Assembly: GCA_013140605.1 (NCBI GenBank)
Contig: JABFSL010000058.1
Location: 20,397 to 84,396, forward strand
DNA length: 64,000 nt
From: Anaerolineales bacterium
GTDB taxonomy: Bacteria; Chloroflexota; Anaerolineae; Anaerolineales; Villigracilaceae
Direction: 5' to 3'
Below are positions 50,278 to 58,416 of this stretch, piece after piece. Numbering within the stretch: position 1 is the first letter of the stretch; the number at the start of each line of letters is the position of its first letter. A model generated the notes under the pieces. It was not told the DNA's origin, made no database searches, and saw nothing but the letters and a program-made list of their open reading frames with translations. A program made the position numbers and the translations under genes.

Positions 50278-52092
50278 TTACGATTCTTCGTCGCTAGGGG
50301 CTGTCTCTTTGGGAGCGCCACCAAGTTTCGGTTCGGGATGATCGAGATATTGTTCCAATAGCGAGGGCGCTTCGGGATGATCCACATGCAGGGCGTGGTC
50401 ATAATCTCCTGCAACGGCAGGATGTTCATATCGCATCGGACGGCGAACACCGAATAACTCAAAGAAACGGGCAATCCCAATTAATAAATCGTAGCGATAT
50501 TCCTGCATTTTAAGTGACTGCCATTCAACGATGGAGGCCATTGCGCCTTGAACACGCGCCTTGTCGCGCACGATGCGATGAATTTGTTTGGGATTACGAA
50601 ATCCCAGCGGGGAGAGCAGCATCAGATGTGCGGCAAGCGCCAAAAGTGTGAAAGAGACTAATACCGCCCAACCTCCCTCGCTCCATTTTCCAACCAGTTG
50701 ACCAATAAACACTACAAACGCAAGCGCGGCGGCAAATGATGCGCCAAATGCGCCCCATGCGCGCGTTCGGCCTGTAAAGGTCTCAAGGATATTCTTGCGA
50801 ACAGCAAGCCCCATGATCATAATTGGCATGAACACGCCGACACCATAGAATGGGACTGCGACAGAGGTCTTTCCGCGGACAAAGAACATGATCAATACTG
50901 AAAGCGCAAAGGTGATCGTGACAGAGCGCGTAAACGTCCCGCGCGGATCGCGATACACAATGGCCTCTGGAATTTCACCAATTGCCACATCGCGCCATTC
51001 GGTGGCCTGGGCATCTTGAAACGCAGTCATGGATGCGGCGGCCAGCATCAGCACAGCCAAAATTTGATATGCCCAGAATAAAATGACGCCGCCGGGTATT
51101 TGGGAGAAACCGATAAAGGCCAGATTGCCAATTAGTGTTCGGCCAAGTGTTCCATCGAAAACATTAAACCTTAGTGAAAAGTAAGTCAGGAAAAGAGTGG
51201 TCAAACCGCCATAGAACAGAAAGGAGGTCTGCACAAAACGGCCAATCCCAGACTTACCGCCATAGAAGTCCCACAGTTTTTCCCAGCGCGGAAAATGTTT
51301 TCTACCCCACTTGACAAGAGCCACATCTTCATTGATAAAGAATTGGACACCGTTGGATACCGCTTCCAAACCTGTGAGTGCAACCATGCCTTTCATGGAG
51401 GCAGTTAACATGTGGAGAAATGCCTGGGCAAGTGAGGCGGAAGCAGCGGTTTCCGCTGGTTGAGGTGCGATACCCTTGAAGTGCGCGATTACTAATCCAA
51501 TTCCCATTGTGAGGGTCAGGAACAGGAAAACACCCAGCATGGTGAACACCACACGGGATGACTCGCCGCGTCCACGGATGGTCAGGAACCATGTTATTGC
51601 CGCAAGCGCCGCGCCAATTGCGAAATGCCAGATCCAGTTCGCATCATAGGCATTGATAATGGATAAGAGTTGGTCACCACCCGAAAGTGCTGAAACCACA
51701 ATCGTAAGCACGTAATCTTGAATCAATGTAACGGCCACGATCAAACTTAATGTTGGCTTGAGATAGCGCATCGAGGCAGTGTACGAGCCGCCGCCTTCAT
51801 TGAACGGTCCAAGCGAATACATGTAAAGTATGCCAAAGACAAAGTTGGCAAAGGCAATGACTGTGACAGCAATGTACCCGTATTTCTGCAAACCATAAGG
51901 ATGCAGTGCGCTCATCATTTCACCAGTGGCGTAGTAGTATGATGTGAAATAGTCCACACCGAACAAGGCAATTGCCGCCAGTACGCCGATCTGTCCAGCG
52001 CCGTGAATGTGAGCGTCTTCCTGACTCTCTTTCGGCGCAGCGCGCAGGGAAATAACTACAACAACAATTAATAAAGCAATTGAGAAAAACAT
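50278..52092 (-). CDS. APC-superfamily transporter (possible KimA-like K+ uptake protein)
   Basis: The 604-residue protein has about 12 TM helices with a KimA-like loop GPFNEGGGSYTASMRYLKPT near 95-114 (compare HAYPGGGGAYIVARDNLG in the transporter at 54897) and LTGLEAVSNGVQFF near 247, the same phrase seen in the KimA homologue. The C-terminus (about 520-604) is hydrophilic and lacks a clear USP domain. Context (KdpE, RCK proteins, KimA) suggests K+ transport, but amino-acid transport cannot be excluded. It lies 15 bp after an unknown gene in an operon with the alpha/beta-TM protein. Confidence 0.8.
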   Translation of the reverse strand: MFFSIALLIVVVVISLRAAPKESQEDAHIHGAGQIGVLAAIALFGVDYFTSYYYATGEMMSALHPYGLQKYGYIAVTVIAFANFVFGILYMYSLGPFNEGGGSYTASMRYLKPTLSLIVAVTLIQDYVLTIVVSALSGGDQLLSIINAYDANWIWHFAIGAALAAITWFLTIRGRGESSRVVFTMLGVFLFLTLTMGIGLVIAHFKGIAPQPAETAASASLAQAFLHMLTASMKGMVALTGLEAVSNGVQFFINEDVALVKWGRKHFPRWEKLWDFYGGKSGIGRFVQTSFLFYGGLTTLFLTYFSLRFNVFDGTLGRTLIGNLAFIGFSQIPGGVILFWAYQILAVLMLAAASMTAFQDAQATEWRDVAIGEIPEAIVYRDPRGTFTRSVTITFALSVLIMFFVRGKTSVAVPFYGVGVFMPIMIMGLAVRKNILETFTGRTRAWGAFGASFAAALAFVVFIGQLVGKWSEGGWAVLVSFTLLALAAHLMLLSPLGFRNPKQIHRIVRDKARVQGAMASIVEWQSLKMQEYRYDLLIGIARFFELFGVRRPMRYEHPAVAGDYDHALHVDHPEAPSLLEQYLDHPEPKLGGAPKETAPSDEES

Positions 52093-52107
52093 GATGGCAA
52101 CCTTGTG

Positions 52108-53211
52108 TTATGCGTTCTCAAATGCTTGTTCAAGTAAATCAAGCAAATGAAGCAGATGTTTACGGGTGGATGGGTTGTAGCGCGTGTCCTGGCTGACTTT
52201 CACTTCCTCCTGCCGAACAGCGCGTACCACAAAGGCGGGAACGAACATGATTCGTCCCGACGGGATGACTTCGAAATTCGAGATGTCAATCTTTAATTCC
52301 TGATCATCGAAATAAGGCAGGCTGAGACGAAGTCCACGGTTCAGACTCCCCGCTTTGGCCCGCTCGCTGATTCGAGCGATAATTTCCTTCGTCTGATAGA
52401 TTGCAAGTGCGCGTCCCTGATTAACCAACTGCCCCAACATGCCATAGCGTTTCTTGGCATACTCTTCATCCGCAGAAACGTAAGGAGCAAGTGCCACTGC
52501 GAGGAACAACACTTCCATAAATCTCTGCATGGATTTGACATGAGCATTGGCCTCGTCCACAGACTTGACCAGCATTTCCCCGTTCTCATTAAAAGCCACC
52601 CACTGCGGCAGGAAAAACTTGCGCGCGTAAGGCACAAACGGCACCAACAGATCGCCTCGCCCTTCTTCGTTCTTCCCCTCTTCGGCAATCGCATCTGAGG
52701 CAGAAGTGATCGCAGACTCAGGTTCCAATCCATCAAATTCTGGAATGGAAGGAATGGTTTCATCTTCGCCAGCGGGTTGATAGGCCACAGTCCGCCCGGC
52801 AGGAAGCATTTGATAAACCATATGAATCACCGTGGCATGGCGTAACAAACCTGCCGCAACGGAAACTGCACGGTCTGGAGATTGCTCCAGTTCGGTGAAG
52901 ATGTGTCTTAATTCCTTGTACAGTTCCGCTTTGCGGAAGCGGTTCATAAAACTTCCTGCGGAACGTGTGCGCTGGTTTTGAAGGATGGTCACCAGCGCAG
53001 GCTGATCAACATTCTCCAACGTGCAGACCACACGGTCTGGCAGTGAAAAGTTGATCTGTGAATCACCGTCGATAACAGCCTGTGCGATCTGCTTCCCCTG
53101 TGTTTCAAGAAAGCGCTGGACAATGGCAGGCTGGGCGGAAAATAAAGCCTGCTGGCGTCCGTATTCCTCTGCCTGTCGTTCTGATAAAAATTTTGGATTT
53201 GTTTCTGACAT
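52108..53211 (-). CDS. Unknown 367-residue protein in the potassium island
   Basis: The protein is soluble or peripheral, with no predicted signal or strong TM segment. It starts MSETNPKFLSERQAEEYGRQ. Visible landmarks are VPFVPYARKFFLPQWVAFNE near 197 (hydrophobic/aromatic) and EVIPSGRIMFVPAFVVRAVR near 308, and an acidic region around 150-185. I do not recognise a family. It sits between the alpha/beta-TM protein (21 bp upstream) and the APC transporter (15 bp downstream), so it is most likely part of the same transport unit. Confidence 0.7.
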   Translation of the reverse strand: MSETNPKFLSERQAEEYGRQQALFSAQPAIVQRFLETQGKQIAQAVIDGDSQINFSLPDRVVCTLENVDQPALVTILQNQRTRSAGSFMNRFRKAELYKELRHIFTELEQSPDRAVSVAAGLLRHATVIHMVYQMLPAGRTVAYQPAGEDETIPSIPEFDGLEPESAITSASDAIAEEGKNEEGRGDLLVPFVPYARKFFLPQWVAFNENGEMLVKSVDEANAHVKSMQRFMEVLFLAVALAPYVSADEEYAKKRYGMLGQLVNQGRALAIYQTKEIIARISERAKAGSLNRGLRLSLPYFDDQELKIDISNFEVIPSGRIMFVPAFVVRAVRQEEVKVSQDTRYNPSTRKHLLHLLDLLEQAFENA

Positions 53212-53232
53212 TTTGACCTTTGTATAAGTTGA

Positions 53233-53892
53233 TTATGGAAATAGGGAATTCCAACCCCAGAGTAAAAATACTTCAAAGAAGACCGAAAAATACATAAGAG
53301 TATTGTGAGCCCAATCTCCAGGCATTTGGATGAGCCTCGACTGCAACCAAAAGAATCCCGCGATTATGCCTACTGCTCCCGCCCACATAAGAGTCTCGGG
53401 AATCCAATTCGAGCGCTTCGAGTCTGTTTGATAAAGCTCATTGATCACATAGACTGATGTATTAATATTGGACGCCAGAATTTGATTCAATGGCCTGTGC
53501 AACCAGCCTGCTTTCTGTTCAGCAAAACAAGCAATCACATCGCCTTCATGCCAGTTGGCATTAACAAAACGCAGCCAATTCCGCCCAAACTCAAGTTTGG
53601 ATTCAACCATTACAATGTCATCTCCCACCATCGCAGAAAGGGTTACGAGGTGCCTGCGCAGCCTGGGTTCATAATCTATGTCTTTACAGAGAGCAAGAAA
53701 TTGGACGCTTCCCCCCAGGGCATTAGCCAGCCCCCAGATTTTTCGCGCAGCACCGACCACATCTCCCTCTGAATCAGGCACAAGAACGATTAGACGGCGC
53801 GGTTCTTCAGATGCAGGCAAACTCGCAAGATCATTATAGGATGTTGCGCCAGGGAGAGATAAAACAGCAGGGCTTACAGTAAGCTTGTTCAT
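53233..53892 (-). CDS. USP-like alpha/beta domain with two C-terminal TM helices (paralogue A)
   Basis: Residues about 30-155 look like a universal-stress-protein-type alpha/beta domain (PRRLIVLVPDSEGDVVGAAR, VQFLALCKD, VTLSAMVGDDIVMVESKLEF, GDVIACFAEQ). Two TM helices follow (about 165-185 and 198-216). A paralogue with the same layout is at 56880, roughly half identical. Both stand first in operons leading to APC/KimA-type transporters. A membrane-bound regulatory subunit is the best guess; the family is not recognised. Confidence 0.75.
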   Translation of the reverse strand: MNKLTVSPAVLSLPGATSYNDLASLPASEEPRRLIVLVPDSEGDVVGAARKIWGLANALGGSVQFLALCKDIDYEPRLRRHLVTLSAMVGDDIVMVESKLEFGRNWLRFVNANWHEGDVIACFAEQKAGWLHRPLNQILASNINTSVYVINELYQTDSKRSNWIPETLMWAGAVGIIAGFFWLQSRLIQMPGDWAHNTLMYFSVFFEVFLLWGWNSLFP

Positions 53893-53920
53893 AGCACCTC
53901 ACAGATAAGCCATATCATAT

Positions 53921-53968
53921 CCATCCCACATAAAATGGTGACAAAAATTTATAGCAATTGCATAAAAG
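53921..53968 (-). promoter_or_regulatory. Conserved promoter of paralogue A
   Basis: On the minus strand TTGTCACCATTTTATGTGGG and GGATATGAT precede the gene; the region at 57564-57610 upstream of paralogue B matches closely. TTGTCA looks like a -35 and GATATGAT overlaps a -10. Confidence 0.55.
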
Positions 53969-54001
53969 ATATGTCAAGAAAAGGATCAAAATAACAGGGA
54001 A

Positions 54002-54081
54002 TCTTGACCTTTTCTTGACGCGTCTACCCTATATCTTGCCCCTGGATTGACGGACAATTGCATACACTAAATTCGAAATGG
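54002..54081 (+). promoter_or_regulatory. 80-bp control region shared with the kdp promoter
   Basis: TTGACC and TTGACG in 11-bp phase, then TTGCCCC, TTGACGG, TGCATACACTAAA and TCGAAATGG. It is the second copy of the element at 36621-36700, here upstream of the orphan KdpE-type regulator. It also lies in the divergent gap before paralogue A. Confidence 0.7.
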
Positions 54082-54123
54082 CTTTGCAGCTTAAATATTT
54101 TAAATAAAGGATAAATTCAGATC

Positions 54124-54810
54124 ATGGAATCATGGCAGCGGGTTTTGATTGTAGATGATGAAGCATCGATCAGGCGCTACTTGCGTCCCATATTAATTTC
54201 GCAGGGATTCGATGTATACGAAGCTTCCAATGGACAGGAGGCCTTGAACGCAGTCCTTGCGCATCGCCCTGACCTAATCATTCTTGATCTAGGCCTTCCA
54301 GACATTGACGGGATTGAGGTCACACACCGCCTGCGTGAATGGTCGCAGATACCCATCATCATTCTCTCCGTCCGCGAAGCCGAACAGGATAAGGTCGCCG
54401 CGCTCGATGCGGGAGCGGATGATTACTTAACCAAGCCTTTTGGCAACAGTGAATTACTGGCCCGCATACGTGTTATTCAACGCAGACAGGTTACCAGCGC
54501 GAACGAGCCCGTATTTTCTACAGGTGGGTTATTGTTGGATTATTCGCGACGAGCTGTCACTGTGAAAGAGAACGAAGTTCAATTGACTCCCACGGAATAT
54601 GATATTCTGCGCCTATTGGCTAATAATGCTGGGAAAGTATTAACTCACCGCCAGCTTCTTCTTGGAATCTGGGGGGAAGGGTACGATGATATGCACACCC
54701 TGCGGGTCAACATCAGCAACTTGCGCGCCAAACTCGAACCTGATCCAGCCCGACCAACTTACATCCACACCGAGGCTGGAGTGGGATATCGACTCAAGGT
54801 GCATGATTGA
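54124..54810 (+). CDS. KdpE-type response regulator, second copy
   Basis: The 228-residue OmpR-family regulator is very similar to the KdpE at 45212 over its whole length (both contain the same GLPDIDGIEV, ILSVREAEQDK, QLTPTEYDILRLL and HTEAGVGYRL). Differences cluster in the N-terminal receiver and the region before the DNA-binding domain. It has no adjacent kinase and is followed by a terminator. With its kdp-like promoter it may be both target and extra output of KdpD. Confidence 0.93.
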   Translation: MESWQRVLIVDDEASIRRYLRPILISQGFDVYEASNGQEALNAVLAHRPDLIILDLGLPDIDGIEVTHRLREWSQIPIIILSVREAEQDKVAALDAGADDYLTKPFGNSELLARIRVIQRRQVTSANEPVFSTGGLLLDYSRRAVTVKENEVQLTPTEYDILRLLANNAGKVLTHRQLLLGIWGEGYDDMHTLRVNISNLRAKLEPDPARPTYIHTEAGVGYRLKVHD

Positions 54811-54824
54811 TGATGGCGCAATAT

Positions 54825-54858
54825 AAAGCCCGTTTCAATCACCATTGAAACGGGCTTT
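54825..54858. terminator. Bidirectional terminator between the KdpE copy and kimA
   Basis: AAAGCCCGTTTCAAT / ATTGAAACGGGCTTT with a CACC loop is followed by TATTATTTT, between convergent genes. Confidence 0.9.
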
Positions 54859-54896
54859 ATTATTTTCTTGTACAAGATGAATTTTATATCAGGAAA

Positions 54897-56861
54897 TTAA
54901 TGCTCGCCAACTTCTTCATGCACATGATAAGGCACGTTAATGATAACAATGCCATGCTGGCGTTTAAGTTGACTGCGCAGCAGGTCCGCGGTGTTCGTGT
55001 GCAATGCGCCAGTCAGGCGGCTTTCTGAAACAAATTCAGGCACAACAATGGTGATGGTTTCGCCGGGCTGACGTTGGCTCGCAATGTCAGCGATATAGGC
55101 CAATATGGGTTCAAGGAAGAGGCGATAGGGCGAGTCCAACATCACTATGCGTACGCCTTCGCCCCAGGTTTCCCACTTTTGGCGGACTTTTTCAGCATCC
55201 GCGGGTTCAATCGTGACATGGACTGCTGTTATATCATCCGACAACATGCGCGCGTAATGAAGCGCGGCCAGAGTGCCCTGATGCACACCGCTGACCGGCA
55301 TGATCACGCGGTGGCGAATGGTGTGTGGCGGAATGACGCCGAAATTATCGAGCGAAAGCTTTTTGGCAAGTCCCTTGTAGTGATGATGAATTGAAAAAAA
55401 GATGGTTACCAGAACAGGCGTCAGGATAAGCACCACCCAGGCACCCTCTCTAAATTTTGTGACTGCAAAAACAACCATTACGACCGCTGTACAAATGGCG
55501 CCAAAACCGTTGATCACCATTCTATACTGCCAGCCGCTTTCATATTTCAGCGTGGAACCCGGCTCAACAATGACCACACCCTCCTTCAAATGGCCTATTT
55601 TCCACCAGCGGCGCGCCATGCCAGTTTGTGAGAGCGTAAAGGAAAGGAACACCCCAATGGCGTAAAGCGGGATGAGCCGTGTCACACTGGCCTGAAAAAT
55701 AATAATTAGTATGGACGCAATTACCGCCAGAGACACAATGCCTCGTGAATAAACCAAACGGCTTCCGCGATAGGTAAGCTGGCGCGGAAGGAATCCATCG
55801 CCGGCATGAAGCGCGCCCAAACGGGGAAAATCTGCAAAGGCTGTATTCGCCGCCATCATAAGAATGACCGTGGTGCCAGAGATCAACATGAGATATAGAA
55901 TGCCTCTGCCGCCGTAGATCGTTCGCGCCAGTTGAGAAATGACAGTTTCTTCCTCAGAAAATACAGCCTGTACCTTGCCGGTAAGAAATGAAAGCCCAAG
56001 GAATAATGCGCCCAGGATCAAAGACATCCAGATCAGGGTGATGCCCGCGTTTTTGCTGCGCGGTTCCTTGAAGGCGGTAATACCATTTGAGATGGCTTCC
56101 ACACCGGTAAGGGCTGTTGTGCCGTTGGCAAAAGCATGAAGCAAAATGAACGGCGTAATCGCTGAAAGAATATGTTTTGCCTCAAAGTGCGGAGGATCCA
56201 CAACCATGCCAAGCGAACCGGTAAAGTAACGGAATATCCCGAACCCGACAGTAAACACCATCATAACCACGAAAAAATAGGTTGGAACGGCAAATGCTGT
56301 CCCAGACTCTTTCACGCCTCTCAAGTTGATCAACATGATAAAAAACACAGCGATCACAGCGATCAATACGCGGTATGGAAACAGACCAGGGTAGGCAGAT
56401 ACAATTTGAGCAACGCCAGCCGAAATGGAAACGGACACAGTCAAGATGTAATCTGTCAGCAGCGCCGCCCCAGCCGTCTGCGCCGGCAATTCGCCGAGAT
56501 TATCGCGTGCCACAATGTAGGCACCGCCTCCGCCAGGGTAGGCATGAATCGTCTGCTCATAGGAAATGGTAACAATCGCCAGCAAGGTAATGATCGCAAG
56601 AGAGATGGGGAATAAATATCCATAAGCAATTGTCCCTGCGGCGGCAATGACTCCCAAAATTTCCTGAGTGGCATACGCGGTGGACGAAAGCGCATCCGAT
56701 GCGAAAACGGCAAGCCCGACAACTTTTCCGATCGTCTGGTGGGATGCATCGGCGGTGGAGAGAGGACGGCCGATCAGCCATGAACGGAAGGTGCGCGGTG
56801 GTTCGTAATCTGCGACTCGTTCAATAATCGCGGTTTGTGAGTTATCTGCGTGTTTGATCAT
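54897..56861 (-). CDS. kimA: KimA-type APC potassium/proton symporter
   Basis: The 654-residue protein starts with a cytosolic stretch and RSWLIGRPLSTADASHQTIG then KVVGLAVFASDALSSTAYAT (about 25-65), the KimA/YdaO signature. It has about 12 TM helices and a C-terminal USP-like domain (about 540-640: HRVIMPVSGVHQGTLAALHY, VHVTIEPADAEKV, ITIVVPEFV), as in KimA. In B. subtilis KimA is a high-affinity K+ importer controlled by c-di-AMP. It follows paralogue B by 18 bp in one operon. Confidence 0.88.
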   Translation of the reverse strand: MIKHADNSQTAIIERVADYEPPRTFRSWLIGRPLSTADASHQTIGKVVGLAVFASDALSSTAYATQEILGVIAAAGTIAYGYLFPISLAIITLLAIVTISYEQTIHAYPGGGGAYIVARDNLGELPAQTAGAALLTDYILTVSVSISAGVAQIVSAYPGLFPYRVLIAVIAVFFIMLINLRGVKESGTAFAVPTYFFVVMMVFTVGFGIFRYFTGSLGMVVDPPHFEAKHILSAITPFILLHAFANGTTALTGVEAISNGITAFKEPRSKNAGITLIWMSLILGALFLGLSFLTGKVQAVFSEEETVISQLARTIYGGRGILYLMLISGTTVILMMAANTAFADFPRLGALHAGDGFLPRQLTYRGSRLVYSRGIVSLAVIASILIIIFQASVTRLIPLYAIGVFLSFTLSQTGMARRWWKIGHLKEGVVIVEPGSTLKYESGWQYRMVINGFGAICTAVVMVVFAVTKFREGAWVVLILTPVLVTIFFSIHHHYKGLAKKLSLDNFGVIPPHTIRHRVIMPVSGVHQGTLAALHYARMLSDDITAVHVTIEPADAEKVRQKWETWGEGVRIVMLDSPYRLFLEPILAYIADIASQRQPGETITIVVPEFVSESRLTGALHTNTADLLRSQLKRQHGIVIINVPYHVHEEVGEH

Positions 56862-56879
56862 ATTTTCCAGCTTGATTGA

Positions 56880-57536
56880 TTATTTTTCAGTGTACTTATC
56901 GAACAGGTTATTCCACGCCCATATCGATCCAACTTCAACAAAGAGAGAGATGTAAAGCAATGTTGTATGTGCCCAATCTGTGGGGATTTGAGTGAGCTTT
57001 GATTGCAGCCACAAGAAACCAAGGATGATCCCGATGGAGCCCGCCCATGCCATTGCATTAAACATCCAACTTAAATGCAGGCGGTCTTCCTGTTGATGGA
57101 TGCCAGCCATCATATAGATAGTGGCATTCAAATTTGATTCCAGAATTTGGTTTAGCGGTTTGCGCGCCAGGCCAGAGCGTTGTTCCGCAAAGCAGACGAT
57201 CACATCCCCTTCACGCCATTCGGACTTCACCACGCTCAACCAGTCATTTCCAAATTCTATTTTTGAATCGACGAAAATATTGTCATCCCCCACCATTGCG
57301 GATAGGGTTACAAGCTGCCTGCGCACACCTGGCTCATGTTCCGCATCTTTGCTTAGACCGAGAAACTGGACGCGGCTTTCGAGAGCATTCGCCAACTCCC
57401 AGATTTTTCGCGCCGTGAGAGCAGAATCCGCCTCGGATTCAGGCACAAGGACAATTAGTCGGCGAACAGGCTGAAGGTCGGAGAATGAAGCGGGAGATAC
57501 TGTCAAAGATGGGGGGCTTACGTCAAGTTTGTTCAT
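56880..57536 (-). CDS. USP-like alpha/beta domain with two C-terminal TM helices (paralogue B)
   Basis: The 218-residue protein matches paralogue A in layout and sequence (VRRLIVLVPESEADSALTAR, VTLSAMVGDDNIFVDSKIEF, GDVIVCFAEQRSG, then TM helices about 162-182 and 192-212). It is the first gene of the kimA operon. Its upstream DNA resembles that of paralogue A. Function unknown; likely a partner of KimA. Confidence 0.77.
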   Translation of the reverse strand: MNKLDVSPPSLTVSPASFSDLQPVRRLIVLVPESEADSALTARKIWELANALESRVQFLGLSKDAEHEPGVRRQLVTLSAMVGDDNIFVDSKIEFGNDWLSVVKSEWREGDVIVCFAEQRSGLARKPLNQILESNLNATIYMMAGIHQQEDRLHLSWMFNAMAWAGSIGIILGFLWLQSKLTQIPTDWAHTTLLYISLFVEVGSIWAWNNLFDKYTEK

Positions 57537-57563
57537 GTCACCTCATGGATGAGTTAATCCTAT

Positions 57564-57610
57564 CCATCCCGCATAAAACGGTGACAAAAAATTCGGGCAA
57601 TCACATAAAG
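57564..57610 (-). promoter_or_regulatory. Conserved promoter of paralogue B
   Basis: The minus strand reads TTGTCACCGTTTTATGCGGG then GATAGGAT, the same block as at 53921-53968. Confidence 0.55.
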
Positions 57611-57620
57611 AACAAATAAA

Positions 57621-57642
57621 AACGCCCTTTTGCAAGGGCGTT
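57621..57642 (-). terminator. Terminator after the third kdpE-like gene
   Basis: AACGCCCTT / AAGGGCGTT followed on the minus strand by TTTATTTGTT. It lies downstream of the response regulator that ends at 57721. Confidence 0.8.
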
Positions 57643-57656
57643 GTAAGGTAAATTTG

Positions 57657-57718
57657 GAATCCAACATCTCCTGATGTTGGAGCAGGTGTAAATCCAAAGT
57701 CGGAGACTTTGGACTCCG
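57657..57718. repeat. Double-hairpin repeat GGAATCCAACATCTCCTGAT family
   Basis: TCCAACATC/GATGTTGGA and CCAAAGTC/GACTTTGG hairpins, related to the element at 38651. It abuts the stop of the third response regulator. Confidence 0.75.
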
Positions 57719-57720
57719 TT

Positions 57721-58416
57721 TTATTCATCCGCGATAAAGCGATATCCAATTCCAGGTTCGGTGAGAATAAACTGCGGACGTTCAGGATCAACCTCCAGTT
57801 TCTTGCGGAGTTGGCGCATATAAACGCGCAGGTATTCGGTGTGATTTGCGTCGGCGGGATCCCAGACATTTGTAAGAATGCTTTGATGCGTGAGCACGCG
57901 CCCATGATTGGCGGCAAGATAAGCCAGCAATTTATATTCAGTGGCGGTTAATTTAATTTCTTCTTCGCCGCGCTTGATAATATGCCACACAAGATCAATC
58001 GTGAGCGTGCCTGCTTTGATCACTTTGCTTTGTGTTCCCTGCTTGCTTGTGGAATGACGCAATGCCACTCGCACACGCGCCAGCAATTCTTCAATGCCAA
58101 ATGGTTTTGTCAGGTAATCATCCGCGCCTTTATCGAGTGCGGCCACTTTATCGCGTTCGCTGTCACGCACAGACAAAATAATGATCGGGCATTGCGTCCA
58201 CTCACGCAGACGTGTGCAGACTTCAACGCCGTCCATGTCGGGCAGTCCCAGATCAAGAATTACGATATCAGGTTCATTCGTTGCGGCAAGCGTCAGTCCT
58301 TCTTCGCCGCGACTTGCCGTCGTCACCTTGAATCCCTTTTCGGTCAGGATGGTTCGAATGGCGCGCTGGATCTGCGGTTCATCATCAATGACGAGAATAT
58401 GCGGTGCGTTGGTCAT
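57721..58416 (-). CDS. KdpE-like response regulator, third copy
   Basis: The 231-residue OmpR-family regulator (ILVIDDEPQIQRAIR; Asp in IVILDLGLPDMDG; SVRDSERDK; LTKPFGIEELL; winged helix KLTATEYKLLAYLAANHGRV and GIGYRF) is more distant from the other two KdpE proteins. The ATG at 58416 follows GGAG and overlaps the kinase stop (ATGA), so it pairs with the kinase at 58413. A longer frame to 58464 would overlap the kinase coding sequence. Confidence 0.92.
   Translation of the reverse strand: MTNAPHILVIDDEPQIQRAIRTILTEKGFKVTTASRGEEGLTLAATNEPDIVILDLGLPDMDGVEVCTRLREWTQCPIIILSVRDSERDKVAALDKGADDYLTKPFGIEELLARVRVALRHSTSKQGTQSKVIKAGTLTIDLVWHIIKRGEEEIKLTATEYKLLAYLAANHGRVLTHQSILTNVWDPADANHTEYLRVYMRQLRKKLEVDPERPQFILTEPGIGYRFIADE

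Noticed and set aside
56172..56615. 147-residue plus-strand ORF within kimA
   Set aside because: It lies fully antisense to the kimA coding region and has low-complexity composition.
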